Shown here: one piece after another, positions 55,801 to 64,000 of the stretch | How the letters are laid out: every line of letters begins with the position of its first letter | How positions within the stretch are numbered: position 1 is the stretch's first letter | Assembly (NCBI GenBank): GCA_041399205.1 | Contig: JAWKTK010000016.1 | Location: forward strand, 124,001 to 188,000 | DNA length: 64,000 nt | Source: JAGQOZ01 sp041399205 | GTDB taxonomy: Bacteria; Planctomycetota; Planctomycetia; Pirellulales; Pirellulaceae | Direction: 5' to 3' | Made by a program: the position numbers and the translations under genes | The notes under the pieces: generated by a model | Told to the model about the DNA's origin: nothing | Database searches by the model: none | Seen by the model: only the letters and a program-made list of their open reading frames with translations

Positions 55801-57783
55801 CTATTGCACCTTGGTGAAGTGAAGCCATGTCTCTACGTTGTCGAATTCCATATCAAAGCCGTTGCCATTCCAGCGATAGTTTTGGTTGTACTGACCAAGA
55901 TTCGTGTTGAATTCAAAGTGTGTCCCGTGATCGATGTAGGTTCCTTTTTCTTCTACAACTTCTTTTGATCCATCGTCGTAGTAGGTTACCATCACGCAGC
56001 CATATTGTCCGTCGGCCAAGAATCGTTGTACCGCTTTGAACTGCATGCCGTCCAAGTCAACGGCTGTTTGCCAATCGCCGATCAAGGCATTTGCTTGTGC
56101 TGGATTGTCTCGCGAATCGTCGGCGTCTTCGGCCGATTCTTCTTGCACGTCTTCGGCTGCTTGGTTGTTAGCGTTGGAAAGTAGTTCATCAAAGTTGTAG
56201 CCCCATTTGACCAAGACGTCTTCACTAACCTTAGGCAAGTCTAACGATCGAATGTTTTGGTTGTGCTTCAGATCGTCGATATCCACAATCATGATCATGC
56301 CCTTTTCCTGAGCCTTCTTCAGCGTTTCGAATCCGGTCTGCACGGCCTCTTCCAACGTGCCGGTGCCAATCATCGTGGCTTCAATGGGCAGTTGATTTCC
56401 GTTGGGCAATTCGATAATCGGAAATGCGTGTCCAGGGATGATGGCGATGTAAGGCTTCAAACCGACCGATTCGGCGGCACTGGCCCATAGGATTGCCAAG
56501 TCAATGCACGTGCCCGCTCGGTTTCGCAAAACATCTCGACCATACTTCACATGCTGTCCGAAGTAATCATTCACACTCAGCCCGGGCGAAGTTTGATACG
56601 AAAGGTGATTCATCTGTAAGGTAGCCCACATGGTATTCAGGAAGACAACGGCGTGTTCCGAATTCAGCGAAGCGGCAGGGCCACCGGCCAAGGCACTAAT
56701 GCGTCCGGCGAATTGTTGCATTACCGGATCGGTACCGTTGGTGAACGTGGTTAAGATGTAAGGAGCCAGATCAAAGCTTTCAAACCAATTCAAACTCGCT
56801 CCGTCCGGACGACTGGAATAGATGACTTCATTGCGAGACAAGATTTGAACTCGTCTCGCGTCGGTGTCTTGCACCTTGTCACCATCTTCCGTGGTGTATT
56901 CCACTTCGGTTTCCACCATGGCATGACGAGTGCCGGTGAGGTCGGCCAGTCGATCAATGTCCATGACAGGGTAGAAGTAATCCAACACCGTTTGGCCCGG
57001 ATAGACAACTCGGCATTTCTTCCAAGGGCTCCAAGAACTGTAACCGTTGATTCGAAAGCGAACTCGATAATCATACAAACGCTGGTTGCCGGTATTGGTA
57101 AACAAATTCTTGGCGGCAAACAGTTCAGACTGTTCGGTACTATAAATTTTAGCCAGACTGCTCATGATGTGTTCTTGAGCTAACAGTTCGTAGTCGGCAC
57201 CAGGACGACTACCGTATTCCAATTCCGGTTCAAAGTCGTACGTTAACTGGCCTCGGCGAGCATCAAACTGGACGTTTTGGCTGCCTTCGGGCAGGTTGAC
57301 TCGAGTGTACATGCGCATCATGCCGACCGCGGCTTCTGACACGCTGCCAAAGATGGCTTGGTTGTCGTGAATGTCTAACAGTTCGAAACCACTGTCCATG
57401 CCACCCACATCAAACAACCATTTCCCCGGAGCCGTAGTGCGAAGCAAACCAACAGCGTCACATTTGGAAACCACACTTTGAGCTCGATCCTCAAACCGTG
57501 CGTCAATGTTTCGCATTTCCAGCCAACCGGCGTTTTGCTCCATCGAACGAATGACGTGAAAAGCGTCGCCAAAAGTCTGCTTGACCACGGCGTACGATTT
57601 GGCTGGCATCGAAAGGTCGTAATCGACTTTGGCATTGCCGATCGAATCGATGTTGATGGTCATGTCCAATTTCATGGACGTGGGCGACTGGGCCGGAGCG
57701 AATCGAGCTGTTGCGAATAGTAACGACGCGGCGATTACCACGCGAAGGATGCGGCTGCGAATTTCTGGAAGGCTGAGTGTCAT
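55801..57783 (-). CDS. Secreted transglutaminase-like protein with a C-terminal lipocalin-like domain
   Basis: 660 residues. The ATG at 57783 has AGGAGA upstream and starts a signal peptide (ILRVVIAASLLFATARFAPAQ); the open frame extends 32 codons upstream but without a second signal. The middle carries a transglutaminase-like core: GTCIDLAILWASAAESVGLK with the nucleophile Cys426, then IIPGHAFPIIELPNGNQLPI with His452. The last 90 residues (LIGDWQTAVDLDGMQFKAVQ, GTYIDHGTHFEF, FDNVETWLHFTKV) look like a small beta-barrel domain. An acidic stretch (QEESAEDADDSRDNPAQ) links the two. It may cross-link or cleave peptide amides outside the cytoplasm; the substrate is unknown. Confidence 0.75.
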   Translation of the reverse strand: MTLSLPEIRSRILRVVIAASLLFATARFAPAQSPTSMKLDMTINIDSIGNAKVDYDLSMPAKSYAVVKQTFGDAFHVIRSMEQNAGWLEMRNIDARFEDRAQSVVSKCDAVGLLRTTAPGKWLFDVGGMDSGFELLDIHDNQAIFGSVSEAAVGMMRMYTRVNLPEGSQNVQFDARRGQLTYDFEPELEYGSRPGADYELLAQEHIMSSLAKIYSTEQSELFAAKNLFTNTGNQRLYDYRVRFRINGYSSWSPWKKCRVVYPGQTVLDYFYPVMDIDRLADLTGTRHAMVETEVEYTTEDGDKVQDTDARRVQILSRNEVIYSSRPDGASLNWFESFDLAPYILTTFTNGTDPVMQQFAGRISALAGGPAASLNSEHAVVFLNTMWATLQMNHLSYQTSPGLSVNDYFGQHVKYGRDVLRNRAGTCIDLAILWASAAESVGLKPYIAIIPGHAFPIIELPNGNQLPIEATMIGTGTLEEAVQTGFETLKKAQEKGMIMIVDIDDLKHNQNIRSLDLPKVSEDVLVKWGYNFDELLSNANNQAAEDVQEESAEDADDSRDNPAQANALIGDWQTAVDLDGMQFKAVQRFLADGQYGCVMVTYYDDGSKEVVEEKGTYIDHGTHFEFNTNLGQYNQNYRWNGNGFDMEFDNVETWLHFTKVQ

Positions 57784-57947
57784 GGCGGATTCTCCTGATT
57801 TTTTCTTCGATAAGGTCAGTTCTATTGTTGGAACTGCCTTCCATACCGACTCAGGATCACCTTGTGACAGCATTCGCAAGAATTTGTGGCGTTAAGACGA
57901 TGGAACGCCAGGAGAACTGCTCGAATAGATTGTCCGCCAGCCTTTCT

Positions 57948-58388
57948 TTACTTTGGGCGTTCAAGTTCCCATTCCCAGACGAGCCCATCTTCTGGGTGAT
58001 CGACGGAGCAAGTCATGCGAAAGCCCAGTTTCTTCAGAATGCTGGTCGAGGCGTTCATTTCGGGCAGAGTCTGAGCAAACACGGTAAGTTCGGGATTGGT
58101 CGATTGCGCAATCTTCACGAGTTCACTGGCGAGCTTCGTGGCAACGCCTTGGCCTTCATGGCCTGGTGCCGTGCCATAAGCGATTTCCACTCGTTCGTCC
58201 GTCGGAGGTCCTTTAAAACCACAAACTCCCACCGGAATTTCATCTTCCACGCCGACATATCCGATCCACGGCGGAACGAACCCAACAAGCTGGTAGTGCG
58301 TCACGGTTGCGTCGATCACTGCTCGAAGAAAGTCGTCCACCGCGACATCTTCAAGATTTCCGGTCTCGCCAATCCCGATGAGTTTCAT
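57948..58388 (-). CDS. GNAT-family N-acetyltransferase
   Basis: 146 residues. The acetyl-CoA binding motif A is visible as YGTAPGHEGQGVATKLASEL, and the C-terminal ASTSILKKLGFRMTCSVDHP is the usual GNAT motif B region. The protein has no membrane segment. The acceptor substrate cannot be told from sequence. It sits in a group of unrelated small genes between the transglutaminase-like gene and a methyltransferase. Confidence 0.85.
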   Translation of the reverse strand: MKLIGIGETGNLEDVAVDDFLRAVIDATVTHYQLVGFVPPWIGYVGVEDEIPVGVCGFKGPPTDERVEIAYGTAPGHEGQGVATKLASELVKIAQSTNPELTVFAQTLPEMNASTSILKKLGFRMTCSVDHPEDGLVWEWELERPK

Positions 58389-58699
58389 TTCTGTGCGGCC
58401 TCATTTCTTGCTAATTCGCTGACGGCTGCGGCATCGTTTGGCGTCAGTGAGCGGAGTTGGATTTGGTCTGAGGAAACGTTCATAGCCATGTGGTGCATGA
58501 TCTGGCGAATTGTACAATTTGGATTGCTGATTTGGCAGGCCAGAAACCGCTTCACGCAGTCTTGCGGACGCGTTTCGCACTGTTTCTATCAACTGGTCCC
58601 TCGTGATAACATCTGTGCGGTCGGTTCGAAAGGTCCGGCAAGATTTCTTGATGGGTTTTGATTCAATTTGAACACTCCATTCTCGATTCTGTCAGAGTT
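58389..58699. other. Gap between the GNAT and methyltransferase genes
   Basis: 311 bp. A 63-codon minus-strand frame (58401-58592) covers part of it, but its composition and lack of a clear start signal do not support a gene. It may carry remnants of a small decayed gene. Confidence 0.35.
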
Positions 58700-59467
58700 T
58701 CATCTCTTTCGGGCCTGAATTCGAATCCGACGATAGTCGGCGCTCCATTGTGATTGATGAAACAGCTGAGGACGAGCGATCGCGTCGACTCGCGCGAGAA
58801 ATAAATCGTGTTGTTCTGTGGGAATACCGGCAAGCCAATGCTGGCCGAACATGCGTACCCAATTCTTCAAACCATCGTCACCTTCCAGAGGCGTTGGTCG
58901 ATCGATCATCGCCGCCTGCGTCACTTCCAATCCATGTTGTTCCAGCACTGTTGCAAACGCAGCAATACTGGGAAAGTACCACGGATGTGCCAGGCGTTTG
59001 CCAAGAAACTCCTCACTTGCGCACTCGATCGCCTCGGCCAGAATCTGAACATTGCCCTGACCGCCGAATTCGACCACCAATCGACCTTGATCCTTCAGAG
59101 CGGCGTTTACACAACGTGCGACTAAAATTGGGTCGTGGATCCAGTGAAGCGCGGCGTTCGAAAAGACTCCGTCAAATTGCTGGTGGAACGAAAAGTCGTG
59201 GGCGTCGGCCAATTGAAATTCGATTCCAGGAAACAAGCGGCAGGCCTCTTCAATCATCGCTGGTGAATGATCGATGCCGACGACCGTGGCACCTGACTCG
59301 GCAATCTGCGCCGTTAGCTGGCCCGTGCCACAACCGATGTCCAGAATCCGCTCGCCCGGCTGCGGAGCCAGTATTTCGACGATAGAAGCGCCCAACTTCC
59401 AGACAAAGGAATGCTTCTGGTCGTAAAGCGTGGGTGCCCATTGGTCAATCTTTTGTGTGTTGGCCAT
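58700..59467 (-). CDS. Class I SAM-dependent methyltransferase (trans-aconitate methyltransferase-like)
   Basis: 255 residues. Motif I is ERILDIGCGTGQLTAQIAES, motif II VVGIDHSPAMIEEACRLF, with QLADAHDFSFHQQFDGVFSN and ALKDQGRLVVEFGGQGNVQI as later motifs. The N-terminus QKIDQWAPTLYDQKHSFVWK and overall length match the methyltransferase subgroup that includes trans-aconitate 2-methyltransferase (Tam). The acceptor is not proven. It is single and lies 228 bp downstream of the GH57 gene's stop. Confidence 0.85.
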   Translation of the reverse strand: MANTQKIDQWAPTLYDQKHSFVWKLGASIVEILAPQPGERILDIGCGTGQLTAQIAESGATVVGIDHSPAMIEEACRLFPGIEFQLADAHDFSFHQQFDGVFSNAALHWIHDPILVARCVNAALKDQGRLVVEFGGQGNVQILAEAIECASEEFLGKRLAHPWYFPSIAAFATVLEQHGLEVTQAAMIDRPTPLEGDDGLKNWVRMFGQHWLAGIPTEQHDLFLARVDAIARPQLFHQSQWSADYRRIRIQARKR

Positions 59468-59581
59468 GTAGATTGCCTATACGATGCATCATTGTGAAAT
59501 TGTCCTCGAGCGGTTGTCACCGCAACATACCTTGATGCAACGCTGGACAACCTGCACCGATACGAGGTTCGGAAATCAGCC

Positions 59582-59624
59582 AAAAAAATGGCTGCGAAGT
59601 GCACAAAAAGTGTGCTTCGCAGCC
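59582..59624 (-). terminator. Strong intrinsic terminator after the GH57 gene
   Basis: GGCTGCGAAGTGCAC and GTGTGCTTCGCAGCC form a 15-bp stem (two G-T pairs) with loop AAAAA, and on the minus strand the stem is followed by ATTTTTTTGG. It lies about 70 bp beyond the GH57 stop codon at 59696. Confidence 0.88.
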
Positions 59625-59695
59625 AATTTACAGCGCCGCACGCGTTCGTACGGCGAATCTGGTTCAGATCATTCGCTTGCAGCGAGCCAAGACAT

Positions 59696-61855
59696 TTACA
59701 CCACGGCGGCGTTTTGCTCCATGCGAGTTTCGGCAAGCGAAGTGTCTACATTCAATTTGAAGGTAACACTCCAGCGGCCATCGGCGTCACCTTGCACGTT
59801 CCAGTGTGGCAGGACGGCGACCGATTGATGTACCAGTTCAAATCCGCCTTCCGATTGGCTGACCGTTTCTACCGGGAACGACCAGAAGTGCGTCGGTTGA
59901 TTCACTTGGAAGCCGACACTTAAGCCCAGCCATTCGTCGGTGAGGCCCAGTTCCGTCTGAGCGTGTAAGTCTTGCCAATGGCCCAGTTGCCCCAGACGAT
60001 GTTCACCTTGGAAGAAATATCGATCATCCGCTCCGGACGGCATACCGGCAAAATTGAATTCCGGAGCGAACAGCAAGCTGCGATCCTTAGGCAGGCCTTC
60101 CAGCAGGTAGGAAATCTCCAGGACCGAACTTCCCGCTTGCATGGTGACGCCCTTGATCATCTTGATAGGCAGTCCGTCCACGTTGCCGGTTCGTTCCAGC
60201 TGCACTTGGATCCGATCGGCATTGCGAAGAATTCGAGCTTCAAAGGTACCGTCTGCGAAGTCACCCAAATCGTCGGCTTCGCTTTTGGCAATCGCTTCCA
60301 GCGAAGTATCATCTGCGTAAAAATGATCGACCAAACTCTTACGAGCTGTCCGGTCGTATTGAACTCGTTCGTTCAATCCTTCTTGCTTAAAGACCACTCG
60401 ATCATGAATACTGGCCACTTCACCCTGCTGTTGGTTCGCTCCGGCCAAAACCTTGCGATGGTAGGCTTCTTCGCGGCGAGCCAACGTGGCGCCCAGGTTG
60501 TGACAGATGCTGCGAACATCTAATTCGTACAAATGACCACCCGACGCTGGGCTCAGGAACGCGGTGATCTTTTCGTTGTTCAGGACGACTTCGGGTCGAT
60601 CATCAAAGTTGAAATCGCCCGAAGTTCCTTCAATCCAATTGGATTCGGTTCGAAACGCTTGATCCAAAATGTTGTCGGCGGCAATCAGATGATTGAAGAC
60701 GGCATTGCGCAGATGAGGCAAGTAGGTACCGCCGAAGGCACCGTGCCAGTAGCTGCAATTGCATTGGCCGCGGTATAGTTCTCGCTGAGCCGCGTCGATC
60801 GTATCTTGCGAAACGCCATCTTGCTTAGCCTTCTGCAGTCGTCGACTGACCAGCATCATGCGAGCGTACAGTTCGTTGGTTTCTGGATACTTTGTCTTAA
60901 AGTTCCTCCAGTATCCGCCTCGAATAAACTGCTGAATCGAACCCCAGCGATCGTCGTGTTCGAATTCATGCTTGAGTTCGTCGTATTGATGCTGGCGAAC
61001 CACGGGCAACGCCCATTCAGTCATTTCACGGTAGCTACCTTCGGGCAGATACGTCTTGCCGACCGCAGGTTGGCTGTCCAACGCTTCCGAAAGGGTGCAG
61101 GTGTTGATCCAGTGCTGGTTGTGCACCAACACGTCAAAGAATCGCTGCAACCAGCCGTTGTCATAGACGTGTTGCTTGGTGTCAGGCCACGTGCCGAATT
61201 TTTCGCCGTCATCGCCAAAGACCAATATGGCGTTGGGGTCTTGGCTGGCTACTTCGCCCAAGAAATCGATCGTATGTTGTGGTTCTGCGAATGGAATCAG
61301 GTATCGCAGACGTTCGCTGCCAGGGAAGACTCGGACAATGTCACCTTCGTTCTCCGTGACATAGTAGCCTCGTAGCTGTTCGTCCACCAATCCTGCGTTC
61401 TTGAAATGGAAATCGTCCAAGATGGTGTATTCGATTTGGGACGCAGCCAAGTCGCTGGTGAGATTTTGTTCCCACACGCGTTCTGGCATCCACATGCCTC
61501 GGATTTCGGCACCCAAGCGAGATTCCAGCCACTTGGTGTACGACGTGATTTGGCCAACGCGGTCTCGCGAAGGAATCATGGTCAGAATCGGTTCGTAGAA
61601 CGCACCGCCGACAATTTCAATTCGACCCGCGGCGACTAAGGCAGCCAAACGATCAAGATATTCACCGTGATGCTGGTCCAGCCATTCCATCAGCGGTCCG
61701 CTGGTGTGCAGCGAAATGCGGAGCGGTTCGTAGCGTTCGAACACGTCCAGAAATGGCAGGTAGCTATCCTGATAGGCCTGTTCGAATACGCCGTCGAAGT
61801 TGCCTACGGGTTGATGGTTATGCAGGGCAAGGCAGAATTGCAATCGATCTGACAT
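59696..61855 (-). CDS. GH57 alpha-amylase / 4-alpha-glucanotransferase-like enzyme
   Basis: 719 residues from the ATG at 61855 (MSDRLQFCLALHNHQPVGNF); an in-frame ATG four codons earlier (61867) is equally possible. GH57 enzymes hydrolyse or transfer alpha-1,4-glucans. The retaining catalytic pair is visible as Glu125 in RGMWMPERVWEQNLTSD and Asp215/216 in ILVFGDDGEKFGTWPD. The start HNHQPVGNF, VGGAFYEPILTMI and NCSYWHGAFGGTYLPHLRN are further family landmarks, and the C-terminal half is beta-rich. Alpha-amylase and 4-alpha-glucanotransferase members share this architecture. It is the last gene of a glgA-galT-GH57 group; a strong terminator follows. Confidence 0.9.
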   Translation of the reverse strand: MSDRLQFCLALHNHQPVGNFDGVFEQAYQDSYLPFLDVFERYEPLRISLHTSGPLMEWLDQHHGEYLDRLAALVAAGRIEIVGGAFYEPILTMIPSRDRVGQITSYTKWLESRLGAEIRGMWMPERVWEQNLTSDLAASQIEYTILDDFHFKNAGLVDEQLRGYYVTENEGDIVRVFPGSERLRYLIPFAEPQHTIDFLGEVASQDPNAILVFGDDGEKFGTWPDTKQHVYDNGWLQRFFDVLVHNQHWINTCTLSEALDSQPAVGKTYLPEGSYREMTEWALPVVRQHQYDELKHEFEHDDRWGSIQQFIRGGYWRNFKTKYPETNELYARMMLVSRRLQKAKQDGVSQDTIDAAQRELYRGQCNCSYWHGAFGGTYLPHLRNAVFNHLIAADNILDQAFRTESNWIEGTSGDFNFDDRPEVVLNNEKITAFLSPASGGHLYELDVRSICHNLGATLARREEAYHRKVLAGANQQQGEVASIHDRVVFKQEGLNERVQYDRTARKSLVDHFYADDTSLEAIAKSEADDLGDFADGTFEARILRNADRIQVQLERTGNVDGLPIKMIKGVTMQAGSSVLEISYLLEGLPKDRSLLFAPEFNFAGMPSGADDRYFFQGEHRLGQLGHWQDLHAQTELGLTDEWLGLSVGFQVNQPTHFWSFPVETVSQSEGGFELVHQSVAVLPHWNVQGDADGRWSVTFKLNVDTSLAETRMEQNAAVV

Positions 61856-61981
61856 GTGTTTCGTCATCTAGATACGGGGCCAGAGATGTGGTTGATACGG
61901 TATTGGCTTTGCCAACATCCAACTAATCGGCAAAAGCATCTCCATTTAGCTAGTTTTTCTATCTAGAAAAAACGCCGCATT

Positions 61982-63046
61982 TTACCAGGCTCGACTTCTC
62001 AGCTCCGCCGCCGCATCTTCCGGAGATTTCGTGTTGATCAACACTCCGGTTCCCCATTCGAATCCTGCCAAGGTGGAAATGCGAGGAATAATCTCGATAT
62101 GCCAGTGATAGTAGTCTTTCTGATTGATGTCAAACGGACTTGTTTGAATTGTCAGATTATAGGCAGGAGTTTTCTGAGTATCCTCCAAGGAACGGAGGAC
62201 TTGCAGCAGCAGGCTGGCTAATTCGCCGTCGGAAAAGTTTGTGCAATCGGCAAAGTGGCATTGGTGTCGCTTCGGTACAATCCACGTTTCATAGGCGCAG
62301 CGGCTGGCGAAGGGGCAGAGCGCCACAAAGTTCTGGTTTTGCGAGATGATTCGAATCTGGCTGGTCAATTCCGCCTCGACACTTTGGCAAAAGTAACACT
62401 TGCCGTGCGAATGAAACCAACGCTTTGCCCCAGCCAATTTGTGCCGCACCCAATCAGGCGTAGCTGGTAGTGCCACACACTGGCTGTGAATATGCTCGAG
62501 CGATGCACCTGCCAACCGGCCTCGATTCTTAAACAGTTGAGCAAACTGCCAGCGTCCATCGGCGGCCAAGTCGACTAAGCGACGTCGATAGAAATTGAGC
62601 AAAGTGGACAATTCAGCCACGGACAGCTCCGTTGGCGACTGAAGATGGTCGGGCGATTCAATGATCACTTCGTGCGAACCAATGGCCGGCTGTCGAATGA
62701 ACAGGTCTGATTCAAGGCTGCCAGCGTTCGCATCCACCTCTGTCATAGCAGCATCAGGCAGGAATGCTGGAAAGCGATTGGGCACCGACCGAATTTGCCA
62801 ATTCGAATCGAATCGACCGATTTCGTTTCCGGCCGCATCCACCTGCAAGATAGCCGTGGGCGTTTCCGCTTCATTGCCACAGCAAAACGGACAGTTGGAC
62901 GGAACGGATGAGTCTACTCTTGGTTCATGATTGGCCGTCGATACATCGATTGGATTGGGACGAAGGAAATCATTCGGGCGTCCAGATCGATCCGACGCAA
63001 TGACAATCCATTGTCCCGTCAGCGGATGTTGCCGTTGCTCAAGCAC
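61982..63046 (-). CDS. galT: Galactose-1-phosphate uridylyltransferase-like (GalT)
   Basis: 354 residues from a GTG at 63046. The histidine-triad-like fold is visible as the active-site segment AGASLEHIHSQCVALP (HIH). Other landmarks: TGQWIVIASDRSGRPNDFLR, CPFCCGNEAETPTAI with zinc-binding Cys, VPNRFPAFLP, SHEVIIESPDH and DYYHWHIEIIPR. It overlaps glgA by 8 bp and precedes the GH57 gene. Known GalT interconverts UDP-glucose and galactose 1-phosphate; in this glycogen context it could also act on ADP- or UDP-glucose pools. The canonical HPHGQ is replaced by EHIHSQ, so the precise sugar is not certain. Confidence 0.88.
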   Translation of the reverse strand: MLEQRQHPLTGQWIVIASDRSGRPNDFLRPNPIDVSTANHEPRVDSSVPSNCPFCCGNEAETPTAILQVDAAGNEIGRFDSNWQIRSVPNRFPAFLPDAAMTEVDANAGSLESDLFIRQPAIGSHEVIIESPDHLQSPTELSVAELSTLLNFYRRRLVDLAADGRWQFAQLFKNRGRLAGASLEHIHSQCVALPATPDWVRHKLAGAKRWFHSHGKCYFCQSVEAELTSQIRIISQNQNFVALCPFASRCAYETWIVPKRHQCHFADCTNFSDGELASLLLQVLRSLEDTQKTPAYNLTIQTSPFDINQKDYYHWHIEIIPRISTLAGFEWGTGVLINTKSPEDAAAELRSRAW

Positions 63047-64000
63047 AGACCGCCTGGTTCGCTCGCTGAATGGTCAATTCGTAAAGATCGACGTATTTCT
63101 GGGCACTGGTCTGCCACGACCAATCTTGACGCATGCCCGTGTTGATCAATTGTGACCAAGTGCTTTTGTCGTTTCGATACGTATCACAAGCTCGCATCAA
63201 AGCACTCTCCAACGACGCTGGCTTATACATGTCAAACACGAACCCGGTCGCTCGATTCTGAGCCAAATTTTCACCGTTGGTGTCGGCAATGGTGTCGACC
63301 AAACCGCCTGTCGCATGGACCACGGGAACCGTGCCATAACGCAAACTGTACAGCTGATTCAAACCACAAGGTTCGTAACGACTGGGCATCAGGAAGATAT
63401 CCGAACCGGCTTCGATCAGATGAGCGGTTCGATCCGAAAACTCCAAACGAACTGACAGTTTTCCGGGGAAGCGAGCGGCCAGTTGTTCCAGCAGGTGGTG
63501 ATATTGAGGTTCACCCGTTCCCAGCACGGCCCATTGCGCATCATGATTCTTCAGCCATTGCTCCATCACGGGAGCAATCAGGTCAAATCCCTTCTGGTCT
63601 GCCAAGCGTCCGACAATGCCAATCAAAGGTACGTTTTCAATCTCTGGCAATCCCAATTCGGATTGCACCAGTCGCTTGGCCGAAGCTTTGCCTGATTGCC
63701 AATTGTCGGCACTAAAGCGTTCGGTCAGATACGGGTCGTTTTCCGGACTCCACACGTCGTAATTCACGCCGTTGATAATGCCCGACAAGACGTCTCGACG
63801 ACAAGACAGGACTTCTTCCAGCCCGCAACCCAACGGAGCAGACTGAATTTCTTTGGCGTAAGTGGGACTCACGGTGTTGATGGAATCGCAGAAGACCAGT
63901 CCGGTCTTCAATAGATTCAATTTGCCGTAGAATTCCATTTGGTGCCAGTTGAAGAACTTCCAATCAATGCCGGTCAACAACATGTCCCAGTGCCAGAACT
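63039..64000 (-). CDS. glgA: Glycogen synthase GlgA (partial, N-terminus off the window)
   Basis: About 320 C-terminal residues. GT5 landmarks: WHWDMLLTGIDWKFFNWHQM at the start of the visible part, INTVSPTYAKEIQSAPLGCG, DVLSGIINGVNYDVWSPEND, PLIGIVGRLADQKGFDLIAP and FLMPSRYEPCGLNQLYSLRY, followed by TGGLVDTIADTN. The enzyme extends alpha-1,4-glucan chains from ADP-glucose (or UDP-glucose). The reading frame stays open to the window's right edge, so the N-terminal KxGG motif lies outside. It overlaps galT by 8 bp and heads the glgA-galT-GH57 group. Confidence 0.93.
   Translation of the reverse strand, partial: FWHWDMLLTGIDWKFFNWHQMEFYGKLNLLKTGLVFCDSINTVSPTYAKEIQSAPLGCGLEEVLSCRRDVLSGIINGVNYDVWSPENDPYLTERFSADNWQSGKASAKRLVQSELGLPEIENVPLIGIVGRLADQKGFDLIAPVMEQWLKNHDAQWAVLGTGEPQYHHLLEQLAARFPGKLSVRLEFSDRTAHLIEAGSDIFLMPSRYEPCGLNQLYSLRYGTVPVVHATGGLVDTIADTNGENLAQNRATGFVFDMYKPASLESALMRACDTYRNDKSTWSQLINTGMRQDWSWQTSAQKYVDLYELTIQRANQAVCA

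Noticed and set aside
58401..58592. 63-codon minus-strand frame as a small gene
   Set aside because: No convincing start signal, no recognisable motif, and basic composition typical of a chance frame.

Overview
The window looks like a chromosomal segment of a planctomycete, most likely from the Pirellulales (Pirellulaceae-like). The basis is gene content rather than any marker gene: two neighbouring pilus/type II secretion-like clusters with large atypical pseudopilins, many secreted Ser-rich and EF-hand proteins, an over-long SecA, an over-long RseP, a degenerate HtrA-like protein, a GH57-galT-glgA glycogen cluster, and short interspersed palindromes beginning CCTAGCCCGA. Genes for LPS core synthesis (waaA) and outer-membrane export (TolC family) fit a Gram-negative-type envelope.

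Layout. Positions 1-7046 (minus strand) hold a type II secretion operon gspE-F-G-H-I-J-K; gspK runs off the left edge. Positions 7421-9937 hold two divergent secreted proteins, one LTxxQ-like and one with many EF-hands. Positions 10072-28408 (minus) hold a second, different pilus/secretion cluster: two PilB/GspE ATPases, one PilT retraction-type ATPase, a PilC/GspF platform protein with an extra hydrophobic segment, four prepilin-like proteins and a 1935-residue GspK-like protein. A 75-bp tandem array interrupts it. Positions 28988-34914 hold a TolC-family protein, smpB, an SDR epimerase, two HtrA-related proteins and panD. Positions 34936-45556 (minus) hold ruvX, manC, a UDP-sugar pyrophosphorylase, a membrane protein, metK, waaA and secA. 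Positions 45906-55233 hold an MBL hydrolase, a hemerythrin-like protein, the dxr-rseP pair, ftsH and a GAF/PP2C-like regulator. Positions 55504-64000 hold tRNA-Leu(GAG), a transglutaminase-like protein, a GNAT, a methyltransferase, a GH57 enzyme, galT and a partial glgA.

How the genes fit together. The two clusters at the left would each build a pilus-like machine in the envelope, and the EF-hand and LTxxQ proteins between them may be exported or envelope-associated. SecA, RseP, FtsH and the HtrA-like proteins are general protein export and envelope quality control. ManC, the UDP-sugar pyrophosphorylase and WaaA supply activated sugars and Kdo transfer for surface glycans. GH57, GalT and GlgA belong to glycogen/alpha-glucan metabolism.

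Caution on sequence quality. Nine genes, including the essential secA, are broken by single-base indels. Most of those I could reconstruct lie at short homopolymer runs, and the protein resumes cleanly in another frame. I therefore annotate these as single genes with probable sequencing or assembly errors, not as decayed genes.
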